64,000 bases of DNA from an uncultured bacterium. GTDB taxonomy: Bacteria > Pseudomonadota > Alphaproteobacteria > Sphingomonadales > Sphingomonadaceae. The notes under the pieces are model-generated. The model searched no databases. It worked only from the letters and a program-made list of their open reading frames with translations, and was not told where the DNA came from. Shown here piece after piece: positions 56,249 to 62,224 of the stretch (position 1 is its first letter; every line of letters starts with the position of its first letter). Both the position numbers and the translations under genes were made by a program. Location of the stretch: assembly GCA_903884945.1 (NCBI GenBank), contig CAISGR010000067.1:38372-102371 (forward strand), given 5' to 3'.

Positions 56249-56395
56249 CTATTTATGGGTGGGGCCATAGGCAGCGTGCACGAAGCTGCGCGTGCCGCCC
56301 TGAGCGAAAGGCGAGAAGCCGTTCATCGTTGCAAACACGAACAGGCCGATAACCGCCATGCAGAAGCCGGCGTAAAGGATTGAGGATTTGCTCAT
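56249..56395 (-). CDS. Small membrane protein of the polyamine operon, 48 residues
   Basis: A 48-residue protein with one hydrophobic segment (about residues 6-24, ILYAGFCMAVIGLFVFATM) and a C-terminal GGTRSFVHAAYGPTHK. The start ATG overlaps the stop of the DUF4178-2 gene (ATGA), and the next gene follows 14 bases after the stop, so it is embedded in the operon. Nothing similar is recognised. Confidence 0.75.
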   Translation of the reverse strand: MSKSSILYAGFCMAVIGLFVFATMNGFSPFAQGGTRSFVHAAYGPTHK

Positions 56396-57687
56396 TCGTC
56401 GTCGTCCTCAGTCACGGGGGACAGGCGCCGCTGCTCGAAGCCAAAATGGAGGAACAGCAGGATCGCGGGCCAGATGAGCAGCAGGATCAGCCCGAGGATC
56501 ACGTTGCCGGCAAACATGCCGCCACGATCGACGGTGATCGTCACCGGAATCGGCGGGGAAGCCCCCGGCGCATAGCTGGTGATGTAGAGTGACCGGCTGG
56601 GCGAAATCCAGCGATGTGCGCCAAGTTCGACGACCAGATCATAGGAGCCGGGCGGGATGCTCGACAGCTTGATGCTCGGGGTCGAGTCACCCTCACTCCA
56701 GGATCCGTCGCTGTCCGAGCCACTATAATGTTCGGCCAGCGCATAGGCGTCGAAATTTTCCTGGGTGCGGCGGTTGACCAGCGAATAATCAATATCAATC
56801 CAGCTGTTATCGAGTTGCTCCGCACGGGCGGTCAGCGTGAGGGCCGAATTGCGACCCGGCAGTTCGATGTCGCGGATGATCTCGCTGTGCGTCGCGCCAT
56901 CGAGCGCGGCTTGCATGTCGGCGCTCGCAACGCGGGTGGAGCCCCCGCCCATGATCGCGACGATCAGCAAGGTAACGGCCGCGATCAACCCGATGATGGT
57001 CAATTCGATTAGTCTGTCGCGATAGGGCGAGGGCTCGTGCGGCGATGGCCTGCTCCACTCGCGTTGTCGTCGCTCCAGCCCGAAAGCGGCTTCAGCCTCC
57101 CCCCATTCGAGCATCCACAGCCGGGTCCAAGTCCGCTCGCTGCCATTTTCCTCACAGGAGATCATCTTGCCGGGGCGGACATAGTCGCTCACGCGCACCC
57201 GCTCGTCGACGGCGACGCGCCAGTAGAATTCACCGACGACGAATTTTACCCAGGTGGCGTAGCTGCTGCCGAACCTCTTATAGCCTTCGCCATCGAGCTC
57301 CATCTCGCCCCAGGTGTAACTCGGCAGCCGATCGAGCAGGAAGCCAAGGCTGAAGCGCCGCCCGTCATCGAGCAGGAAAGCATAGCCCTGATAGGGGTTG
57401 AACAGCAGATATTCGGACCAGCCGTCCCCGCCGTCCGATCGTTCGAGATAGCCGACTACCTCCCATGTGGTCCCGCGCAACACGCCGCGCATGCCGAGGG
57501 CGATGAGCGGGCGATGCATCGCGGCATGCGCCCTGGCGATGATCCTGAGCTGGGGATCGGTGGCATCCAGCGTTGTGCCGCAATGTTCGCAGACGAGGCT
57601 GACGGTGGAGCCCGCCGCTCGCAACGCGATCGTGCCCCCACAACTGGTGCAGGTGAGCGCGCGGACAGACGGTGGCGGCGTCGTCAC
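56392..57687 (-). CDS. DUF4178 protein with zinc ribbon and transmembrane segments
   Basis: A 431-residue protein. An N-terminal zinc ribbon (Cys13, Cys16, Cys33, Cys36) is followed by a DUF4178 domain (about 75-215; IALGMRGVLRGTTWEVVGYLERSDGGDGWSEYLLFNPYQGYAFLLDD), a helix at about 228-250, an extracytoplasmic beta-rich part, and a final helix (about 393-417). The GTG start overlaps the stop of the first DUF4178 gene (GTGA). Function unknown; an envelope role is likely. Confidence 0.87.
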   Translation of the reverse strand: MTTPPPSVRALTCTSCGGTIALRAAGSTVSLVCEHCGTTLDATDPQLRIIARAHAAMHRPLIALGMRGVLRGTTWEVVGYLERSDGGDGWSEYLLFNPYQGYAFLLDDGRRFSLGFLLDRLPSYTWGEMELDGEGYKRFGSSYATWVKFVVGEFYWRVAVDERVRVSDYVRPGKMISCEENGSERTWTRLWMLEWGEAEAAFGLERRQREWSRPSPHEPSPYRDRLIELTIIGLIAAVTLLIVAIMGGGSTRVASADMQAALDGATHSEIIRDIELPGRNSALTLTARAEQLDNSWIDIDYSLVNRRTQENFDAYALAEHYSGSDSDGSWSEGDSTPSIKLSSIPPGSYDLVVELGAHRWISPSRSLYITSYAPGASPPIPVTITVDRGGMFAGNVILGLILLLIWPAILLFLHFGFEQRRLSPVTEDDDE

Positions 57688-58361
57688 GCGGCGAATTGGG
57701 GCATTGGCCACCCCTCGAATGCGCGCAGGCCGGAAGCGCGCAGATCGGCCAACGAGACGTAGCGGCCCGTATAGACCGATACCTCGCCGACGCCCTGATC
57801 CTTCTGGGCGCTGGCGCAATGTCCATCGGCGGCCATCAGGTCGACACTCGCGATGGTCAGGCCGAGTGGTGCGCTGTACGGTAATTCGCCCTCGCCGCCG
57901 GCACAGGTCGCTTCCTTGACATCGGTGACGCGGTATTGGATCCCGTCGATGGTCGCTTCGGTGCCGACCGTGACAGGGTGACCGTCGCGCAGCTTGCGCA
58001 CCATATCAGTGCGGAACCCGCTATGCGCGATCTGGCGGAGCAACATGTAGCGCCCCATCGCCTCGCCAAGCCAGCCGATGGAGCCGTCGTCGAACAGCAT
58101 GAGCCACTCGTTCCAGCCGCCATCGGTCCAGCGCCAGCGGACCCGCCCGATCAGCTCGAACCCAAGCGCCCCGTCCCTACCCCGCACCCCGATCTGTAAC
58201 GGACTGACATCCTCTGGCACCTCGGCGATCCGGCCAACCGCCTTCAGCGACTCGCCCTCGCGCACGACGGAGCTGCGGCAATAGGCGCAGACCTTCACCG
58301 GCAGGTCGGCGGAGCGGAACCGGATCTCGGCCCCGCAATTGGGACAATTGGCCTCGAGCAT
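57684..58361 (-). CDS. DUF4178 protein with zinc ribbon, soluble
   Basis: A 225-residue protein. The zinc ribbon (Cys6, Cys9, Cys25, Cys28) is followed by a DUF4178 domain with LQIGVRGRDGALGFELIGRVRWRWTDGGWNEWLMLFDDGSIGWLGEAMGRYMLL. It has no membrane segment. It lies between the SPFH gene (6-base gap) and the second DUF4178 gene. The pair suggests a soluble and a membrane-bound partner. Confidence 0.88.
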   Translation of the reverse strand: MLEANCPNCGAEIRFRSADLPVKVCAYCRSSVVREGESLKAVGRIAEVPEDVSPLQIGVRGRDGALGFELIGRVRWRWTDGGWNEWLMLFDDGSIGWLGEAMGRYMLLRQIAHSGFRTDMVRKLRDGHPVTVGTEATIDGIQYRVTDVKEATCAGGEGELPYSAPLGLTIASVDLMAADGHCASAQKDQGVGEVSVYTGRYVSLADLRASGLRAFEGWPMPQFAA

Positions 58362-58367
58362 GGAAGA

Positions 58368-59360
58368 TCAGACGATCCTGGCGAGCAGCGCCGTCTTCTT
58401 CGCGTCGAACTCCTCCTGGGTGATCGCACCCGCGGTCATCAGGCGGTGTAACTTTTCAATCTGTTGGTAGGGATCCTCGGGCGGCTGCGCAGGAGTCCGG
58501 GCCGCGGGCGCTCCCATGCCGCCGGCCATGCTCTGGCCGATCGCCATCCCGGCCGCCGCGCCGGCGCCGATTCCCGCAACGCCACCCGACTGAGCCGCCG
58601 CGGTGTCGATCGCCTCGGCGGTCTGGAAGCGGACATATTGATCGACATCGCCGACCACGCGCATCGAGCTGGCCTTGTCGAGATGCTCCTGCACCGCCTC
58701 GGGCAACGACAGGCTTTCGACGAAGAAGCTGCAGCATTTCAGGCCCCATTGCCCGAACGCCGGCGCGACCGCCGCGAGCAGCCGCTGCGACAGCGCTGCC
58801 TGATCGGCGGCCAGATCGACGAACGCCGTCTCGCCGCCGCCCAGCCCCGAGGCCAGCGCGGTCGCGATCGCGCCGCGCAACTGCGGTTCGACATCAGCGA
58901 CGGTAAGCCGGTCAAGCGTGCCCATCAGCTTGGCCGCGAACACCGGCACGTCCTCGACGCGGAAGGAATAGCTGCCGAACGCACGGATGCGCAGCGGCCC
59001 AAATTCCTTGTCGCGCACCGTGATCGGTTGGGCGGTGCCCCATTTCAGCCCGGCCTGTTCGCGCGATGTGAAAAAATAGATGTCCGACTTGAACGGGGAG
59101 GCAAAGCCCTTGTCCCAGTTCATCAGCGCGGTGAGGATCGGCAGATTCCCGGTATCGAGCCGGTGCAGGCCCGGCAGGAATATGTCGGCGATCTGGCCTT
59201 CGTTGTAGAAGAATGCCTTCTGGCCGTCGCGAACGGTAAGCTGCGCGCCCGTCTGGATCTCGCGATCCTTCATCGGATAACGAATCGCCAGCACGCCCGG
59301 CTCATCGACCCAGTCGATCACGTCCACGAACTGTTTCGAGAGGAAATCCAAGAGCCCCAT
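58368..59360 (-). CDS. SPFH/band-7-like protein (YdjI type) with C-terminal SHOCT domain
   Basis: A 330-residue protein. The SPFH-like region spans about residues 15-240 (VIDWVDEPGVLAIRYPMKDREIQTGAQLTVRDGQKAFFYNEGQ to GLKCCSFFVESLSLPEAVQEHLDK), a Gly/Ala-rich linker follows (about 255-290), and SHOCT closes it (EKLHRLMTAGAITQEEFDAKKTALL). The YdjI family resembles the virion core protein of phages and bacterial membrane organisers. GGAAGGAG precedes the ATG. It begins the eight-gene operon, 88 bases after the ftsZ-like stop. Confidence 0.9.
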   Translation of the reverse strand: MGLLDFLSKQFVDVIDWVDEPGVLAIRYPMKDREIQTGAQLTVRDGQKAFFYNEGQIADIFLPGLHRLDTGNLPILTALMNWDKGFASPFKSDIYFFTSREQAGLKWGTAQPITVRDKEFGPLRIRAFGSYSFRVEDVPVFAAKLMGTLDRLTVADVEPQLRGAIATALASGLGGGETAFVDLAADQAALSQRLLAAVAPAFGQWGLKCCSFFVESLSLPEAVQEHLDKASSMRVVGDVDQYVRFQTAEAIDTAAAQSGGVAGIGAGAAAGMAIGQSMAGGMGAPAARTPAQPPEDPYQQIEKLHRLMTAGAITQEEFDAKKTALLARIV

Positions 59361-59448
59361 GGTCCTACTCCTTCCGCCTTCAACTTAGGGGCATTTCCCC
59401 CCGAGGTGAAACGGTAAAGCAGCGCGGGTCCAGGCAGCGAGCGATCGC

Positions 59449-60876
59449 CTATCCCATGGCAAGCCGGGGTTCACCCCGCGCGATCCGCACAGAATGCGGC
59501 GCCTGCCGCTCCGCGGGCTTCGGCGCGCGACTCCAGCTCCGCTTGAGATCACGGGTCGCGAAATAGATGCGGTCGACAAGGCTTGCCGACGCCCCACGCG
59601 AGCGGACCGGCCCCTTCGCAACCGGACGGTCGGCGACGATGTCAAGATCCAGGCTATAACTGTTCGTCAGGACCAGAACGTCGCGATCAGGCACAGGCGC
59701 GACGCCGGCAACGGACGCTTCGACCGCTTCTGACATCGCAAGCGGGGATGGGGCTTGGGCTGCAGCTTCGGCGACGAGCGAATTGGCCAGTTGTGGCACG
59801 ACCGCATTCACCCGCACGGGCTGCGCGTCCACCGACGCCAGCGCGGCGATGGGGACGGACACCTTGCCCGCCGGCTTCGCCATGCTTCGCGCGGCAGCCA
59901 CGGGCGCAACGCCTGCCGCCCGCGGCGGCAGGCAGGTCGCCGCAATCCCGATCCGCATGCTGCCCTCAAGCGCCGGATCAATGACCGATCCCCAGACGAG
60001 ATCGGCGCCGATCTGCACCTGCTCCCGCAGGCAGCCGACCGCTTCCTCGACCTCGAACAAGCTCAGATCCGGGCCGCCGGCGATCGTAACCAGCAGCCGC
60101 TCGGCGCCGCGGGGCGCATCGTCCAACAACGGGTTACGCAATGCCGACTCGGCCGCACGTACCGCGCGGTCCTTGCCACTGCAGCGATCACCATAACCGA
60201 TCACCGTCCTGCCACCGCCCCGCAATGTGGTGCAGATATCCGCCACCGTTACGCGCTTGAGCGCGGCCCCCGCGATCAGCGCGGCATAGTCGGCCGCGGT
60301 TTCGCACACGATCGAATCCGACAGGTCGAGCGCACTGCGGAAGGTCGTGTCCCGGCCTGCGACCCTGAACAGATGTTCGTTGCAGACCACGACCAGCGCA
60401 TCGACACTCTCCTGGAACTCGACAAGGCCGGCCGCAGCCGTTCGTGCCCGGCGCGCGCCCTCGAAGGCGAAGGGTCTGGTTGCAATGCCGATGGTGAGGA
60501 TACCGAGTTCACGCGCAGCGCGGGCGATGACGGGCGCAGCACCGGTACCGGTACCGCCGCCAAGGCCGGCGGCGACGAAGCAGAGTGCGCTTCCCTTCAG
60601 CGCCGCCACGATTTCCGGCAGCGCTTCCTGCGCCGCTGCCCGTCCAATCTCGGGTTTCGCGCCAGCGCCCAGACCCCGCGTCAATTGCCGGCCGAGCTGC
60701 AGCTGATTTGGGCCAGGCGCAACGCGTAACGCCTGCATGTCCGTGTTTGCACAGATGATCTTCATGCCCAGATCAGACCGGCCCAGCAGCCGCGAGACCG
60801 CGTTTCCGCCAGCGCCTCCCACGCCGAAGAGCGTGACTCCGGAAGCGGCGTCGAGATCGAGTTCCTGCTGCATCAT
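59449..60876 (-). CDS. Divergent FtsZ paralogue
   Basis: A 475-residue tubulin/FtsZ-family protein. The nucleotide site is good (GVGGAGGNAV, NTDMQAL, GGGTGTGAAPVIA at 106-118), but the T7 loop reads RVTVADIC (208-215) where FtsZ has NxDFADV, so the first catalytic Asp is Thr while the second remains. The C-terminal third is low-complexity and lacks the conserved tail peptide that binds FtsA/ZipA. AGGAGG precedes the ATG at 60876. It is not the housekeeping copy, which lies in the dcw cluster elsewhere. It may poison, regulate or build a separate filament; function unknown. A CtrA-like half-site lies 65 bases upstream. Confidence 0.85.
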   Translation of the reverse strand: MMQQELDLDAASGVTLFGVGGAGGNAVSRLLGRSDLGMKIICANTDMQALRVAPGPNQLQLGRQLTRGLGAGAKPEIGRAAAQEALPEIVAALKGSALCFVAAGLGGGTGTGAAPVIARAARELGILTIGIATRPFAFEGARRARTAAAGLVEFQESVDALVVVCNEHLFRVAGRDTTFRSALDLSDSIVCETAADYAALIAGAALKRVTVADICTTLRGGGRTVIGYGDRCSGKDRAVRAAESALRNPLLDDAPRGAERLLVTIAGGPDLSLFEVEEAVGCLREQVQIGADLVWGSVIDPALEGSMRIGIAATCLPPRAAGVAPVAAARSMAKPAGKVSVPIAALASVDAQPVRVNAVVPQLANSLVAEAAAQAPSPLAMSEAVEASVAGVAPVPDRDVLVLTNSYSLDLDIVADRPVAKGPVRSRGASASLVDRIYFATRDLKRSWSRAPKPAERQAPHSVRIARGEPRLAMG

Positions 60877-61191
60877 TACACTGGCCTCCTGCTCCGGCTT
60901 GGCGAGCATTGCCGTCGCCGAACAGCTACCCAGCGTGATCATGGTTAACTAGGTCGTAAAACCACAGTAACTCATATCGAATCCGTAATTACTTTATCGA
61001 TCTACCAACGGCAACCACTCCATATAGAAATAAATCCTGCCCATCGAGACCGACTCTGCGCACTTTACGTAGATATATCCGCGAATACGGAGAATCACCG
61101 ATACGCGTAAACACGACGTCGTAGATTCACGCGCTACGCTCAGGGCTTATTGATTCGTTAACCATCTCTCCATCAGCAATGGAGAGTCGCA
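60877..61191. promoter_or_regulatory. AT-rich divergent control region of the FtsZ-like and MraZ-like genes
   Basis: This 315-base gap has no gene. TTAACCAT, the CtrA half-site known from Caulobacter, occurs at 61158-61165 for the mraZ-like gene and, on the minus strand, at 60948-60941 for the ftsZ-like gene. Five GANTC sites (CcrM methylation) lie at 60979, 61052, 61092, 61124 and 61152. A GATTC stands directly before the right TTAACCAT. Cell-cycle control by CtrA and GcrA/CcrM is inferred. Confidence 0.6.
61166..61186 (+). promoter_or_regulatory. Hairpin masking the Shine-Dalgarno of the MraZ-like gene
   Basis: CTCTCCAT (61166-61173) and ATGGAGAG (61179-61186) form a perfect 8-base stem around CAGCA. 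The Shine-Dalgarno GGAGAG lies in the 3' arm, 5 bases before the start ATG at 61192, so the folded message would hide the ribosome site. A protein, small RNA or temperature change could open it. Confidence 0.6.
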
Positions 61192-61848
61192 ATGGACGAA
61201 CTGTTTATCGGAAGCGCGATCTGCGAAGTAACGAGCGGGGGCGAAATCCTCCTGCCGCGGGCCTTCCACGAAACCGCACAATTGCGATCCCCGAACGGTC
61301 AGTGGTTCATCGGCCTGCATGAGGAACAGCGTTGCCTGGTTGTCTATGACAGGGCGTTCGCGGCCCAGCAGCAATGGGATTTCGAGACCCGCCGCGCTGC
61401 TTTCATCGGCTCCAACCTAGAAGCACATTATACCCGCCTCCGCCGGACGTTCGGCTTCGTCGAGACGATCCGGCTCGCACCGGACGGGATGATGATGCTG
61501 GGCGCGCTGATGCGGGAGCGCGGACGGATCGGCGCGTCGGCTCTCCTCGTCGCGACCGGACAGCGCTTCGAAATCTGGGATCTCGATTACGTGCTCGCCC
61601 GCGGACCTTCCGACTTGGTCACGCTCGCAACCCTTCATCTGAAAATACAGCTTGCCAACGAGGATTGTCATGGCCCTGCTTTGCCGTCTGTCGACTCACG
61701 CCGCCGCCCCGGAAACCTTTCACAACCAGGGTTTCATCTTCAGCAAATGCCGTCACTGCGGCCGCGACATGATCCGGTCGACGGAATCTCCAGCAACGGC
61801 GTGGAAGGCGATCCCCCGCGGATTTCGGGTCGCGTGGAAAAACATTGA
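61192..61848 (+). CDS. Divergent MraZ-like (double AbrB-fold) protein
   Basis: Residues about 5-55 and 85-135 form two SpoVT/AbrB-type repeats in the MraZ layout (ICEVTSGGEILLPRAFHE, then IRLAPDGMMMLGALMRERGRIG), and RFEIWD matches the MraZ KFELWD motif. In both repeats the DNA-contacting GR of MraZ is lost (GE and GM), so DNA binding may differ. The frame stays open to 61848 (218 residues), but beyond about residue 155 it lies over the next gene in another frame and looks non-conserved; the functional end is uncertain. Housekeeping mraZ lies in the dcw cluster, so this is a paralogue beside an ftsZ paralogue. Confidence 0.65.
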   Translation: MDELFIGSAICEVTSGGEILLPRAFHETAQLRSPNGQWFIGLHEEQRCLVVYDRAFAAQQQWDFETRRAAFIGSNLEAHYTRLRRTFGFVETIRLAPDGMMMLGALMRERGRIGASALLVATGQRFEIWDLDYVLARGPSDLVTLATLHLKIQLANEDCHGPALPSVDSRRRPGNLSQPGFHLQQMPSLRPRHDPVDGISSNGVEGDPPRISGRVEKH

Positions 61849-62026
61849 TACAGATCAATTGCCCAACGGCGATCAACGAGGCAAAAAAACCGACTCTTCA
61901 CCAGTCTTATCAATCGGATTCGACTTAATACAGGTTGCCGTTGCGACATCTTACTGGATCTATCGCGATTATATTGCCAAATCTCGGAAAAGGAGAGATA
62001 CAATATTGCAATTACCGACATATTGA
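61670..62026 (+). CDS. Small zinc-ribbon-like protein
   Basis: A 118-residue protein starting at ATG 61670 (GAGGA 6 bases upstream). The first 60 residues show high GC at third positions and a CRHCGRDMIRS motif with IPRGFRVAWK, a pattern I associate with small sphingomonad proteins of unknown role. It overlaps the mraZ-like frame by 179 bases in a different frame. After about residue 60 the DNA becomes AT-rich and the coding bias fades, so the natural stop may have been lost. Function unknown. Confidence 0.55.
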   Translation: MALLCRLSTHAAAPETFHNQGFIFSKCRHCGRDMIRSTESPATAWKAIPRGFRVAWKNIDTDQLPNGDQRGKKTDSSPVLSIGFDLIQVAVATSYWIYRDYIAKSRKRRDTILQLPTY

Positions 62027-62224
62027 TTCTAACTTTCGTATGCCAAGCAAACAATACATCTAATATTCTCATCGCAAAAATACTGCCATATCGCAGCGCA
62101 GCATACGTTCATTCCGGAGCGATTCCTTTAAAAAACAAAGCCAGTACACGCCATTTTGCCTTTTGGTTAATGCATGTTACTGTACCATAAGTAGCGCTCG
62201 CTCCGAATAAGAGGTGCTGGCACG
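62027..62224 (+). promoter_or_regulatory. AT-rich upstream region of the PAS sensor gene
   Basis: No gene was found in this 198-base stretch. It is much richer in A and T than the rest of the window and has GANTC at 62025 and 62121. GAGGTG at 62211-62216 is the Shine-Dalgarno of the next gene. No clear -35/-10 pair was picked. Confidence 0.4.

Noticed and set aside
59755..60729. Plus-strand frame opposite the ftsZ-like gene
   Set aside because: No domain and no Shine-Dalgarno; it follows the codon phase of the minus-strand gene with clear FtsZ motifs.
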